From Terriglobus aquaticus (lineage in GTDB: Bacteria > Acidobacteriota > Terriglobia > Terriglobales > Acidobacteriaceae), in assembly GCF_025685415.1 (NCBI RefSeq), contig NZ_JAGSYB010000001.1, positions 3,410,001-3,474,000 of the forward strand: a DNA stretch of 64,000 nucleotides, given 5' to 3'. The position numbers and the translations under genes were made by a program. This document shows positions 8,731-17,607 of this stretch, piece after piece. A model generated the notes under the pieces. That model had not been told where the DNA came from. It was given only the letters and a program-made list of their open reading frames with translations, and made no database searches. The first letter of the stretch is position 1, and the number at the start of each line of letters is the position of its first letter.

Positions 8731-9903
8731 CTAGTTCTTTGGCTGTTTTTCTACACCTTTACCAGGATTCTTCGCGTCCACCAGGTCCGGTGTGCTGACT
8801 GCACCCAGGGTCTGTTTCTGCGCCGCTGTGTCAATCCGCTTGGTACGTGTGAAGGTTTGCAGCTTGACCGGTGCGCTAGTCTTCAGCGCTTCCAGTACTC
8901 CCTCCAGGACTCGGACATCGGCAAAGCCTTCCTCGCCGTCGGGTTCGGGATCGGTGTTGTTCAGAATGCAATCGCTGAAGTACTTCAGTTCGCCCCCGAA
9001 GTGATCGGTATTCTTGAAGCTCTTCGTCGACTTGTCGTCTTTGATTGCGATCGTCTGTTCCAGCGGCTTGCCGAACATGTAGCAGGGATCGAGCACCACA
9101 GTGCCCTTGTCGCCTACAGCGGTCAGGCTGTTCGTAGTATTGCCGAAGTAGGAGACGCTGAACTGTGCCAGGCGCTCGCCCGGGAACCGCAGCGTGACCG
9201 CGACGGTGTCGTAGAAGTCCTGCGGCAGGCCGGATTCGGGATGCTTCGTCCCAACCGCGCTGGCTACCTCGGTGGGCTCGTCTTCCAGGATGTAGCGAGC
9301 GGCGTTGACAGGGTAGGGTCCCATGTCGAGCACCGGACCGGCGAGGTCGCCGTGATGCGCGCGATGGTTTGAGGGGTCCACCATCTGGGCAAAGGTAGAG
9401 CTGAACGTCGTGATGCGGCCCAGATCGCCCGAACGGATCGTGTCGATTGTGGCGAGCGTTGCCGGTTCAAAGTGCAGGCGATACGCGACCATCAGCTTTG
9501 CACCGCCAGCGGACTTCGCGGCACGCTCCGCCTCAAGAATCTTCCTGCACTGCTCGGTGGAGACTTCCATCGGCTTTTCCGTGAGCACGTGGATACCGGC
9601 GTTGAGCGCAGGAACGATGAACTCGGCGTGCCGCCAGTTCGGGGTTGCGAGATAGATGGCGTCGAACGTGCCGGACCGCAGGGCTTCGCTGAACTGCTCG
9701 TAGGTATAGGTCGCTTCTACGTCGTACTTCTCGCCCAGTTCCCTGGCTTTGGCGGGGTCGCTGGTGACCAGGGCGGTAATAACAGAGTTGCCGGTGTGGT
9801 CCACACCGGGCATCATGTCTTCCTGTGCGATGTCCCCTACGCCGACGATGGCATAGCGCACTTTCTTTTCGGCTGCCATGCCGAGCCATTCCTTGATGCC
9901 CAT
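8731..9903 (-). CDS. Gfo/Idh/MocA-family NAD(P)-dependent oxidoreductase
   Basis: A 390-residue two-domain sugar oxidoreductase. The Rossmann domain begins YAIVGVGDIAQ, with the glycine motif at about residues 20-25. The family's EKPM motif (HVLTEKPMEVS) follows, and then the C-terminal beta-sheet domain that carries the substrate site (DMGPYPVNAARYIL). It is slightly longer than usual because of a lysine-rich tail from about 355. The best-known relatives oxidise or reduce the C1-C6 positions of sugars or inositols; the substrate here is unknown. The start used is ATG 9903 (GAGG nine bases upstream); ATG 9879 is possible. No signal peptide is seen, so it should be cytosolic. Confidence 0.85.
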   Translation of the reverse strand: MGIKEWLGMAAEKKVRYAIVGVGDIAQEDMMPGVDHTGNSVITALVTSDPAKARELGEKYDVEATYTYEQFSEALRSGTFDAIYLATPNWRHAEFIVPALNAGIHVLTEKPMEVSTEQCRKILEAERAAKSAGGAKLMVAYRLHFEPATLATIDTIRSGDLGRITTFSSTFAQMVDPSNHRAHHGDLAGPVLDMGPYPVNAARYILEDEPTEVASAVGTKHPESGLPQDFYDTVAVTLRFPGERLAQFSVSYFGNTTNSLTAVGDKGTVVLDPCYMFGKPLEQTIAIKDDKSTKSFKNTDHFGGELKYFSDCILNNTDPEPDGEEGFADVRVLEGVLEALKTSAPVKLQTFTRTKRIDTAAQKQTLGAVSTPDLVDAKNPGKGVEKQPKN

Positions 9904-10017
9904 CCTGTTCACCCTCGCGTCTCTGCGTTGTTTGCAGAGGGTGAGATGCGACGCGATCCGGGTCGCGCAGGCGGGCGGCGCGATCTAGCGTGCGCCGCCG
10001 CCGTCGGAAGGTCCGGG

Positions 10018-10953
10018 TTACATATTGGTGTTGCCGGCACGCATCTGTTCGTTGAAGGTCGGCTTGGTAAAGGCGAGCGCCTCTGCCAACGTGGACTCGA
10101 ACTCGGAGTGGTGGCCCATGAGCGGCGTGGTGGCGCTGCCAAACTCGCGATCCTGCTCAAACTGCAGCAGGCCGTCGCGGGAGAGAGATTCGGCGCTCTT
10201 CTGCAACTCCGCAACGGTTGTGTTGAGGTACTGCGCGTCACGCGGATCCAGCAGCCACACGGGTGCATTGCCGCCCAGTACACCGCTGAGCCAGAATAGT
10301 TTGCTGGCGAGGAAATCCTGGCGCTGCTGCTCGTCCGTATCGTTGAAGATGAAGCGCCCCTGCTTGGTCGAGTAGTACCGCGTGGTGACCGGTACTGGCT
10401 GGCGGTTGCCGCTCTTGACCAGTTCGATCTGGCCCTGATCCATGACCTTGCGGACGGCGTTGTAAATGAAGCCTTCGGCAAAGGGCTGCTCCGGTGCGGC
10501 AACGACCTCGGCGAAGGTGACGGTCATGCTGGCGGAAATCTTGGCGCGCAGTTGCTGTTCGGGCGCAGTTTTGCCGTCTTCCAGGTGCGCCTCGCCGTGC
10601 ACGATGTAGGTGTCGGCGCCCGACGTGGAGAGGTGGAACGGCCACTGCCATGCGGAGAAGCTGATCGGCAGGCCGCCCAGCGTGACCGCGCACTCCGGCC
10701 GAGGATTGCGCAGGCGCTTTGCCGTTTGAAGAAGGAAGTCGTGCACCGGCTGCTGGAACGCGGCCTTGGACAGGTCGAGGTTGGCGCTCAATTCCAGGGT
10801 CTGGCGCCGCGCCGGGTTGTCCGGCAGGGTGAGCGTGTACAGCTCCGTGGGCAAGCCGTTGAAGCCGGAGTTTTCACCTGCGCCTGCCAGGTGCAGCCCT
10901 GCCCGTGCTGCTGCCTCTTCCACCTGCTTCGCCAGCTTCGTCGTCAACGCCAT
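10018..10953 (-). CDS. Unrecognised soluble protein, 311 aa
   Basis: The ATG at 10953 is preceded by an AAGGAA site; longer in-frame starts add a proline/arginine-rich leader without homology character. The protein begins MALTTKLAKQVEEAAARAGL, has no signal peptide or membrane helix, and is rich in charged residues. The middle reads like a mixed alpha/beta fold (WQWPFHLSTSGADTYIVHGE, then a long helix AAPEQPFAEGFIYNAVRKVM). I do not recognise a family or motif. It has its own 64-base space from the oxidoreductase gene downstream and is divergent from the TPR gene at 11200. Confidence 0.7.
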   Translation of the reverse strand: MALTTKLAKQVEEAAARAGLHLAGAGENSGFNGLPTELYTLTLPDNPARRQTLELSANLDLSKAAFQQPVHDFLLQTAKRLRNPRPECAVTLGGLPISFSAWQWPFHLSTSGADTYIVHGEAHLEDGKTAPEQQLRAKISASMTVTFAEVVAAPEQPFAEGFIYNAVRKVMDQGQIELVKSGNRQPVPVTTRYYSTKQGRFIFNDTDEQQRQDFLASKLFWLSGVLGGNAPVWLLDPRDAQYLNTTVAELQKSAESLSRDGLLQFEQDREFGSATTPLMGHHSEFESTLAEALAFTKPTFNEQMRAGNTNM

Positions 10954-11199
10954 GGTGCTCTGCTTCCTTCGGGAATGAAATCTTGGGCCAGAATGCGGAG
11001 CACCTCCCGGAACGCGGTCGCGCGGAGAGCTCTTTTGCCCCATCTGCGATGGTATCGCAGTAGGCACTTAGGCGCGGTGGCTGTGGCGGTCCGAACCGGC
11101 AGGCGCGCACCTGGGGAAAGTCCCTCTTGCGGAGTGTGCCTCGCCGGGAGCAAGATGCTTCCACCTTGCACGCATTCCGCTCCTGTGTCGGGAGGGACT

Positions 11200-12018
11200 A
11201 TGTACCGCCTTTCGGTGTCGATCGTCGGCGTGTTGTCTGTGATGTTTCTTGCGCCCGCCCCGCTGCGAGCGCAACAGGCAGCGGCCCAGCTTGCGGGTGC
11301 CGGGAACATTCCTGCGTCTATTCCGGCGACGTCCGTGGGTGCGGACACGGCAACCCACGTGGTGGATGGCGAAGGTCCGCCCTCGATGATGTTGGCCGAT
11401 TCGCTCGTCGCGCGCGGACGCTACCTGGCCGCCATTCGTGTATACAGCCAGCTATCTCCGGTCAGCGCCGATGTGCAGAATCGCATGGGCGTGGCCAGCG
11501 AGCGGATGCTGATGTTCGATCAGGCGCAGCACTGCTTTGAAGCGGCGCTGAAGCTGGACCCAAAAATGGGAGACGCCTGGAACAACCTGGGCACGGTGAT
11601 GCACAGCCGCGGCGACCTGGGTAAGGCAGAAAAATACTACCGAAAAGCCCTGAAGCTGAAGCCGACCAACGCGGACACATTTCAGAATCTGGGCGCGCTG
11701 TACTACAGCAAGCGCAACTACAACAAGGGTGATGCGATGTATCGCCAGGCCATTCGGCTGGACCCTGAGGTGATGGAGCGAACGGCGCAGCACGGAGTAC
11801 AGACTGCAGGCACTTCCAAGAACCAGGCCGAGATGCACTACCACCAGGCGTGCACGTTTGCGCAGAGTGGCAATCCAAAGCTGGCTTTGGAATTTCTACG
11901 GCGCAGCATCGTCGAAGGATTTCACGACCGCAACCGGTTGTTGCACGAGTCGAGCTTTGCCGATCTACGGACCAGCGAACCGTTCCTGCGGATGGTGGAC
12001 GATCTGAAGAGCAACTGA
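11200..12018 (+). CDS. Secreted TPR-repeat protein
   Basis: A 272-residue protein. The ATG at 11200 follows a strong GGAGGGA site; the open frame extends upstream to 10552, but that part is antisense to the previous gene. The signal peptide is MYRLSVSIVGVLSVMFLAPA...RAQQ. At least three TPR units follow at about 120-225, for example GDAWNNLGTVMHSRGDLGKA and ADTFQNLGALYYSKRNYNKG, each with the W/L-G-Y-A-P spacing. A final helix pair ends in LRMVDDLKSN. It probably acts as a periplasmic scaffold; the partner is unknown. Confidence 0.8.
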   Translation: MYRLSVSIVGVLSVMFLAPAPLRAQQAAAQLAGAGNIPASIPATSVGADTATHVVDGEGPPSMMLADSLVARGRYLAAIRVYSQLSPVSADVQNRMGVASERMLMFDQAQHCFEAALKLDPKMGDAWNNLGTVMHSRGDLGKAEKYYRKALKLKPTNADTFQNLGALYYSKRNYNKGDAMYRQAIRLDPEVMERTAQHGVQTAGTSKNQAEMHYHQACTFAQSGNPKLALEFLRRSIVEGFHDRNRLLHESSFADLRTSEPFLRMVDDLKSN

Positions 12019-12044
12019 ACGCCGCCGTCCCTTTCTTCAGCCGT

Positions 12045-12605
12045 CTACGGGTGCAACTGGTCCAGCGCCAGGTTCAGTTGCAGCACGTTGACGCGTGGTT
12101 CACCCAACAAGCCAAGCTGGCGTGGCGTGGTGTTGGCCTGAACGAGTTGGGTCACCGCGTCCGCGCTCAGGTGGCGTTCGCGGGCGATGCGCGGCACCTG
12201 GTACAGCGCGGCGGCTGGGGTGATGTCTGGATCCAGACCGGAGGCGGAAGCGGTGACCAGGTCTACTGGAACATCGGTGCTGCCCTCCGCCTCAGACTTC
12301 ACGCTGGTATTCACGCGGTCCACCAGGGTTTTGCTGGACGGAGCCAAGTTGGAGCCGCTGCTGGACTGGGCGTCGTATCCGGTGCCCGCCGCGGACGGCC
12401 GGCTGTGGAAGTAGGTCGCTCCGGTGAACGGCTGCCCGATGATCCTGGAGCCGATCACATCTCCGTTGCGGGTGATGAGTTGACCGGTGGCCCTGTCGCG
12501 GAAGAGAAGCATAGAGATGCCGGTGATGACCGCGGGGTAGATCAGGCCAAGGAGGACGGCCGTGATGGCCGTGTAGAGCGTTGCGGTGACGATGGTCTTC
12601 TTCAT
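12045..12605 (-). CDS. kdpC: Potassium-transporting ATPase subunit KdpC
   Basis: A 186-residue subunit of the KdpFABC potassium pump. It has one N-terminal membrane helix (VTATLYTAITAVLLGLIYPA) and a large periplasmic domain with the family signatures QPFTGATYFHSRPSAAGTGY and DLVTASASGLDPDI. KdpC stabilises the complex and is thought to assist ATP or potassium binding. It is the last gene of the operon, 11 bases behind kdpB, and converges with the TPR gene across only 26 bases. Confidence 0.96.
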   Translation of the reverse strand: MKKTIVTATLYTAITAVLLGLIYPAVITGISMLLFRDRATGQLITRNGDVIGSRIIGQPFTGATYFHSRPSAAGTGYDAQSSSGSNLAPSSKTLVDRVNTSVKSEAEGSTDVPVDLVTASASGLDPDITPAAALYQVPRIARERHLSADAVTQLVQANTTPRQLGLLGEPRVNVLQLNLALDQLHP

Positions 12606-12616
12606 GGCTCGGGTCC

Positions 12617-14653
12617 TTACGCCAGGTGAATCGCGGTGATGAGCATGTCGATCAGCTTGATGCCGATGAACGGAACGATGATGCCGCCCACACCATAGAC
12701 AAGCAGGTTGCGCTGCAACAGCGCTGCGGCAGATAGCGGCTTGTACGCTACACCTTTCAGCGCCAGCGGAATGAGACCGATGATGATCAGAGCGTTGAAG
12801 ATGATAGCCGACAGTACCGCCGATTCCGAGTTGTGCAGGTGCATGATGTTGAGCGCGTTCAGCACCGGGAAGACGCCGGCGAACATAGCCGGGATAATGG
12901 CGAAGTACTTGGCCACGTCATTCGCGATGCTGAAGGTGGTCAAAGCGCCGCGTGTCATGAGCAACTGCTTGCCGATGCCGACGATCTCGATCAGCTTGGT
13001 CGGATTCGAGTCGAGGTCAACCATGTTGCCGGCTTCCTTGGCGGCCTGGGTGCCGCTGTTCATGGCGACGCCTACGTCGGCCTGAGCCAGCGCGGGCGCG
13101 TCGTTGGTACCGTCGCCGGTCATGGCGACGAGCTTGCCCTCGGCCTGCTCGCGCTTGATTAGGTCCATCTTGTCCTTGGGCTTGGCCTCCGCCAGAAAGT
13201 CGTCGACACCTGCCTCACGCGCAATGGCGGCGGCGGTCAGCGGGTTATCGCCCGTGATCATCACCGTGCGAATGCCCATGGCGCGGAGCTGGTCGAAGCG
13301 CTCCTTCATGCCGCCCTTGACCACGTCCTTCAGGTAGATCACGCCCATGGCGCGGCCGTTCTCGGCGACGACCAGCGGTGTGCCGCCCTTGCGGGAGATC
13401 TCTTCGACGGAGGCGCGAACCTCAGCGGGCATGCCTTTGCCGTGCTCGTCCAGATAGCGAGCGATCGCATCCACGGCACCCTTGCGAATGGAGCGACCGT
13501 CCACCTCGATGCCGCTCATGCGGGTGTTGGCGCTGAAGGGAATGAACTCGGCGTTCACCTGGCCGAGTTCGCGACCGCGCAGGTTGTACTGCTCCTTCGC
13601 GAGCACGACCACGCTGCGGCCTTCCGGAGTCTCATCGGCAAGCGACGAGAGCTGCGCCGCGTCGGCAAGCTCCGCAGCGGTCACACCGGGTGCGGGAACG
13701 AACTCAGCGGCCTGGCGATTGCCGACGGTAATGGTGCCGGTCTTGTCGAGCAGCAGCGTGTTCACGTCGCCTGCGGCTTCCACGGCGCGGCCGCTCGTGG
13801 CCAGCACGTTGTGCTGCACGAGGCGATCCATACCTGCGATGCCGATCGCCGAAAGTAGCCCACCAATGGTGGTCGGGATCAGGCAAACCAGCAATGAGAT
13901 GAGCACGAACACGGTCTGCGGCGCGCCCGAGTACTGCGCGAACGGCTGCAGCGTGACGACCGCCAACAGGAAAATAATCGTAAGTCCCGCAAGCAGAATG
14001 TTGAGTGCAATTTCGTTGGGAGTCTTCTGCCGTTCGGCGCCTTCGACCAGCGCGATCATGCGGTCGAGGAAGGTCTCGCCAGGGTTCGAGGTGATGCGTA
14101 CGGTGATCACGTCACTGAGCACGCGCGTGCCGCCCGTAACTGCGGAGCGATCGCCACCGGCTTCGCGAATCACCGGAGCAGACTCGCCCGTGATCGCGGA
14201 TTCGTCGACAGAAGCGACACCTTCGACTACTTCACCGTCGCCAGGAATCATCTGCCCGGCGGTGACGCGGACCACATCGTCGGCACGCAACTGGGAACTG
14301 GCGATCTCCTGCACTTGGCCGCTCTTGTCCACCTTGTAGGCGGTGGTCTCGGACTTGGCCTGGCGCAGGGCGTCGGCCTGTGCTTTGCCGCGGCCCTCCG
14401 CCATGGCCTCGGCGAAGTTCGCGAAGAGCACCGTGAACCAGAGCCACAACGTGATCTGGAGGTCGAAGCTGAAGTGCCCACGGTGCAGGATGCGATCGAT
14501 GACCAGCAGCACGGTGGTGAGCACGCTGCCGATCTCCACCACAAACATGACGGGGTTCTTCATCATCAGCCGTGGGCTGAGTTTGCGCAGGGCATCTACC
14601 GAGGCGCGGCGGACAATTGCGGGATCAAAGAGAGAACGTTTCTTCGTGGCCAT
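12617..14653 (-). CDS. kdpB: Potassium-transporting P-type ATPase KdpB
   Basis: The 678-residue catalytic subunit of the KdpFABC pump. The phosphorylation motif is DKTGT with Asp303; the TGES loop of the actuator domain is at 155-158, and the hinge motif reads [11 protein letters not shown]. Seven or so membrane helices frame these domains, as in E. coli KdpB (682 residues). It uses ATP hydrolysis to drive potassium through KdpA at micromolar external concentration. It lies 18 bases behind kdpA and 11 before kdpC in one operon. Confidence 0.97.
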   Translation of the reverse strand: MATKKRSLFDPAIVRRASVDALRKLSPRLMMKNPVMFVVEIGSVLTTVLLVIDRILHRGHFSFDLQITLWLWFTVLFANFAEAMAEGRGKAQADALRQAKSETTAYKVDKSGQVQEIASSQLRADDVVRVTAGQMIPGDGEVVEGVASVDESAITGESAPVIREAGGDRSAVTGGTRVLSDVITVRITSNPGETFLDRMIALVEGAERQKTPNEIALNILLAGLTIIFLLAVVTLQPFAQYSGAPQTVFVLISLLVCLIPTTIGGLLSAIGIAGMDRLVQHNVLATSGRAVEAAGDVNTLLLDKTGTITVGNRQAAEFVPAPGVTAAELADAAQLSSLADETPEGRSVVVLAKEQYNLRGRELGQVNAEFIPFSANTRMSGIEVDGRSIRKGAVDAIARYLDEHGKGMPAEVRASVEEISRKGGTPLVVAENGRAMGVIYLKDVVKGGMKERFDQLRAMGIRTVMITGDNPLTAAAIAREAGVDDFLAEAKPKDKMDLIKREQAEGKLVAMTGDGTNDAPALAQADVGVAMNSGTQAAKEAGNMVDLDSNPTKLIEIVGIGKQLLMTRGALTTFSIANDVAKYFAIIPAMFAGVFPVLNALNIMHLHNSESAVLSAIIFNALIIIGLIPLALKGVAYKPLSAAALLQRNLLVYGVGGIIVPFIGIKLIDMLITAIHLA

Positions 14654-14671
14654 GGTTTCCTCGTTGCGCCG

Positions 14672-16435
14672 TTAGAAGAGTTGGCCCGCGCGGAGCAGCA
14701 GATGTTCCAGTATTGGACCAAGGCTGAGCACTGGGAAAAAGGTGAGCGCGCCGACAATCAGGATGATGCCCGTGAGCAGCACCGTGAACAGGGGCGTGGT
14801 GACCGGGAAGGTGCCGGCGGAGGCGGGCACAATCTTCTTCGCGGCTAGGCTGCCAGCGATGGCCATCATGGGAATCAGCATGAGGAAGCGGCCAGCGAAC
14901 ATCGCAACGGCGAGCGAGAAGTTGTACCAGTGCGTGTTGGCGCTGAGGCCAGCGAAGGCGGATCCGTTATTGCCGGTGGCGGAGGCGTACGCGTACAGGA
15001 TCTCCGATAGGCCGTGCGGTCCGTGGTTGGTCAAGCTGCCTAGGCCCAGAACCGGCATGCGAATCGCGATGGCCGCCAGGCTCAGGATGATGAGCGGAAA
15101 GATGAGCAGATACAGCATTGACATCTGCACGTCATACGCTTCGATCTTCTTGCCGAGGTACTCCGGCGTGCGGCCGACCATGAGACCGGCGATGAACACC
15201 GCGAGGATGACGAAGACCAGCATGCCGTACATGCCCGCGCCCACGCCGCCAAAAACGATTTCGCCCAGCAGGATGTTAACCATGGGAACGAGGCCGCCGA
15301 GCGGTGTGAAGCTGTCATGCATGCCATTCACGGCACCGCAGCTTGCGTCAGTGGTCACGGTTGCGAACAGGGCGGTGTTCGCAATGCCGAAGCGAACTTC
15401 CTTGCCTTCCATGTTGCCGCCGCTCTGCGTCGCGGAGACGTGCTGGTCTACATGCGCGAGTTGCGGATTGCCCTGTGCCTCTGCCCAGTAGCAAACGAAC
15501 GTGCCGGCGAACCACAGAATGACCATGGCGGCGAGCACAGCCCAGCCGTGCTTCGGAGACTTCACCATCTGGCCTAGAGTGACCGTCAGGGCCGCAGGTA
15601 TCAGAAAGATCGCCAGCATTTGCAGCAGGTTGGTCAGCGGCGTGGGGTTCTCAAACGGGTGGGCGCTGTTTGCATTGAAGAAGCCGCCACCGTTGGTGCC
15701 GAGCATCTTGATGGCTTCCTGCGAGGCTACCGGGCCCTGTGCAATGGTCTGCGTGGACACGGTTGTTGTCTTGCCGTCAGAGCCGGTCGTCTTCTGTGTC
15801 TCGACGAGCTTTGCTGTGTCGTAGGGCCGGAAGTTTTGCACGACTCCCTGCGATACCAGCACCAACGCGAGCACGGCGGAAATCGGCAGCAGGATCCACA
15901 GCGTGCCGCGCGTCAGGTCGACCCAGAAGTTGCCGAGCGTCTTCATCTCGCGGCGGGCGATGCCACGAATGAACGCGATCGCGAGTGCCAGACCAACGGC
16001 TGCGGACCAGAAGTTGTGCGTGGCCAGACCGACCATCTGAGTCAGGTAGCTCATGGTCGTTTCCGGCGTGTACGACTGCCAATTGGTGTTCGTCGTGAAC
16101 GAGACAGCGGTGTTCAGCGCCAGGTCTGCCGCCACGTTGGGCAGGTTCTGCGGGTTCAGGGGCAGCAGGTGCTGCACGCGCTGGATCACATAGGTAAGCA
16201 CCAGAGACGCCAGGCTGAAGATGAGCATGGCGTTGGTGTACTGCCACCACGTCATCTCCTCGTCTTGTTTGACTCCGGTCACGCGGTACAGCAGACGTTC
16301 TATTGGCGCCAACACAGGATCGAGAAAGGTGCGGCGGTGTTCGAAGACGGCGGTGATGAAGCTGCCCAGCGGCTTCGCCAGAAGCAACACAATCGCCATG
16401 AACAAGCCAATTTGCAGCCAACCATTCAGAGTCAT
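14672..16435 (-). CDS. kdpA: Potassium-transporting ATPase channel subunit KdpA
   Basis: The 587-residue channel-like subunit, with about ten membrane helices and four selectivity-filter repeats. Two of these are easy to read: LGTNGGGFFNANSAHPFENP and TTDASCGAVNGMHDSFTPLG. It belongs to the Trk/Ktr/HKT potassium channel superfamily and forms the ion path of the Kdp pump. The start at 16435 directly abuts the kdpF stop (TAA then ATG), so the two are translationally linked. Confidence 0.97.
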   Translation of the reverse strand: MTLNGWLQIGLFMAIVLLLAKPLGSFITAVFEHRRTFLDPVLAPIERLLYRVTGVKQDEEMTWWQYTNAMLIFSLASLVLTYVIQRVQHLLPLNPQNLPNVAADLALNTAVSFTTNTNWQSYTPETTMSYLTQMVGLATHNFWSAAVGLALAIAFIRGIARREMKTLGNFWVDLTRGTLWILLPISAVLALVLVSQGVVQNFRPYDTAKLVETQKTTGSDGKTTTVSTQTIAQGPVASQEAIKMLGTNGGGFFNANSAHPFENPTPLTNLLQMLAIFLIPAALTVTLGQMVKSPKHGWAVLAAMVILWFAGTFVCYWAEAQGNPQLAHVDQHVSATQSGGNMEGKEVRFGIANTALFATVTTDASCGAVNGMHDSFTPLGGLVPMVNILLGEIVFGGVGAGMYGMLVFVILAVFIAGLMVGRTPEYLGKKIEAYDVQMSMLYLLIFPLIILSLAAIAIRMPVLGLGSLTNHGPHGLSEILYAYASATGNNGSAFAGLSANTHWYNFSLAVAMFAGRFLMLIPMMAIAGSLAAKKIVPASAGTFPVTTPLFTVLLTGIILIVGALTFFPVLSLGPILEHLLLRAGQLF

Positions 16436-16522
16436 TTAGAACTTCTCCGGGCGCAACAAGGCGTACACGAGATACACCATCAGCAGAACCGCGATAGTCA
16501 GAAGAGCCACATTCAGGATCAT
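16436..16522 (-). CDS. kdpF: Potassium-transporting ATPase subunit KdpF
   Basis: A 28-residue single-helix peptide that begins MILNVALLTI, continues through a hydrophobic helix and ends YALLRPEKF. The Y-x-L-[LI]-x-P-E-[KR]-F ending is the hallmark of KdpF, which stabilises the Kdp complex in the membrane. Its stop codon touches the kdpA start with no gap. Its ATG overlaps the stop of another small ORF upstream (ATGA), so four cistrons are coupled. It is too short for most ORF callers. Confidence 0.9.
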   Translation of the reverse strand: MILNVALLTIAVLLMVYLVYALLRPEKF

Positions 16523-16617
16523 GGGCGTTTTCCCTTCAAATCTTCACATCCGCGCACATACAGCAGCGATGTGGCAAAGAGCAGCGAGAGTAATAGCAAG
16601 GCCAGAGCATCCAGCAT
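16519..16617 (-). CDS. Small membrane peptide coupled to kdpF
   Basis: A 32-residue ORF starting MLDALALLLLSLLFATSLLY and ending VRGCEDLKGKRP. It has one hydrophobic helix (residues 2-20) and then a basic, cysteine-containing cytoplasmic tail. An AAAGG site lies about nine bases upstream of the ATG at 16617. Its TGA overlaps the kdpF ATG by four bases (ATGA), which strongly suggests real translation. The tail Y-V-x-x-C-[DE]-x-L resembles other short ORFs I recall next to kdpF, but I cannot confirm that here. It may be an extra Kdp accessory subunit or a leader peptide for kdpF. Confidence 0.65.
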   Translation of the reverse strand: MLDALALLLLSLLFATSLLYVRGCEDLKGKRP

Positions 16618-16661
16618 CTAGTCAGCCTTTCTTGAGTGCGATAGTGGTCCCGCGAGTCGGC

Positions 16662-16691
16662 CTTCGCACCACGTCGGGGTGCGGTGCGAAG
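16662..16691 (-). promoter_or_regulatory. Perfect 9-bp inverted repeat in the kdp leader
   Basis: CTTCGCACC at 16662-16670 pairs with GGTGCGAAG at 16683-16691 around a 12-base loop. It lies 45 bases upstream of the first ORF of the kdpF operon, inside the 291-base gap between kdpE and that ORF. A second short GC palindrome (agagccgggctct) follows at about 16705-16717 on the plus strand. The gap holds no other gene. The hairpin could be an RNA leader structure or a protein site; no T-run follows it, so it is not an obvious terminator. Confidence 0.45.
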
Positions 16692-16881
16692 ATGCTGCGT
16701 AGCAGAGCCGGGCTCTTTGGAAGAAGAGCGATGCTGTAACGCAGGGTGCGACCGGCGGGCTGAGACATAATCGTGCTGTTGCTGTGTGTTGATCTTGCCG
16801 ATCACCCGGCAGCACACGAAGCCACGCGACGTACGGACTTACAATCCCGACCACACAGTAATTACATGCTTCCTCGCGTGG

Positions 16882-16914
16882 GAAGTCCGTTAGAAAGGCA
16901 TGAGAAAGTTATAA
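16882..16914 (-). promoter_or_regulatory. Three contiguous 11-bp direct repeats, candidate KdpE boxes
   Basis: Read on the minus strand, TTATAACTTTC (16914-16904), TCATGCCTTTC (16903-16893) and TAACGGACTTC (16892-16882) follow one another with no gap. Each ends in a C/T-rich TTC block. Head-to-tail repeats with a 10-11 bp period are the usual binding pattern of OmpR/PhoB-family regulators such as KdpE. The first repeat overlaps the kdpE stop codon. The KdpE assignment is an inference from position and repeat spacing. Confidence 0.5.
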
Positions 16915-17607
16915 GTTCTCAGGCGAGGGAGTAAGCCGGTAGCCCACCCAGGGCTCGCTGTGAATGTAGCGATGTTCGCCGTGCTCAATCTTCTTACGCA
17001 GTTGCGCTACCAGAGTGCGCAGCTTCTCGACTTGCCCCTCTTCGGCAGCGCCCCAAATGAAACGACCAAGAGCTCGATGGGTCAGGATGCGATCCGGCTT
17101 CTGCAACAGAGCCGCAAGTAACTGAAACTCCTTCGGTGTCAGGCGCACGTCCACACCGCGCACCAGCACACGGTGGACTTCCGGGTTTAGTTCGAAGTCG
17201 CCTGCGTTCAGCGTGCCTTCGGGTGTCGTGCTTTCCTGCGGCGGCAGGGCCTGGCGACGTAACTGTGCGCGCACACGGGCCAGCAACTCCGGCATGGCGA
17301 AAGGCTTGGTCACATAGTCATCTGCGCCCGCGTCCAGGGCGTCGATCTTCATGCCTTCGGTCGCGCGAACGCTAAGAACGATGATGGGCACGCGAGAGAT
17401 GCGGCGGATCGCCTCGGTCAGTGCAAGCCCGTCCATTACGGGCATGCTTAGGTCGGTAATGACCAGGTCTGGCTTTGACGATTCGAAGACCTCAAGGCCT
17501 TCGCGGCCGTTGCCCGCCTTGATCACCTCGTAGCCGCTGCTGACCAGGGAAGCGCGCAGCATGCGGGTGATCTGGGGCTCGTCGTCGACGATGAGGATGC
17601 GGCTCAC
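16909..17607 (-). CDS. kdpE: OmpR-family response regulator KdpE
   Basis: A 232-residue two-domain regulator. The receiver domain (1-120) has the acidic pocket Asp8/Asp9, the phospho-acceptor Asp52 (VITDLSMP) and the conserved lysine in DDYVTKPF. The winged-helix DNA-binding domain (about 130-228) ends ...RYIHSEPWVGYRL, typical of KdpE. The start is a GTG at 17607 overlapping the kdpD stop (GTGA), with AGGAGG immediately upstream; the longer open frame is antisense material. It should activate kdpFABC under potassium limitation after phosphorylation by the kinase half encoded at 18756. Confidence 0.92.
   Translation of the reverse strand: MSRILIVDDEPQITRMLRASLVSSGYEVIKAGNGREGLEVFESSKPDLVITDLSMPVMDGLALTEAIRRISRVPIIVLSVRATEGMKIDALDAGADDYVTKPFAMPELLARVRAQLRRQALPPQESTTPEGTLNAGDFELNPEVHRVLVRGVDVRLTPKEFQLLAALLQKPDRILTHRALGRFIWGAAEEGQVEKLRTLVAQLRKKIEHGEHRYIHSEPWVGYRLTPSPENL

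Noticed and set aside
10552-11199. N-terminal extension of the TPR protein frame to 10552
   Set aside because: The extension is antisense to the 311-aa gene and has no domain character, while GGAGGGA sits directly before the ATG at 11200.
16618-16908. Possible c-di-AMP (ydaO) or other potassium riboswitch in the kdp leader
   Set aside because: I looked for the conserved core of the known classes and could not align it; only a simple hairpin is supported.
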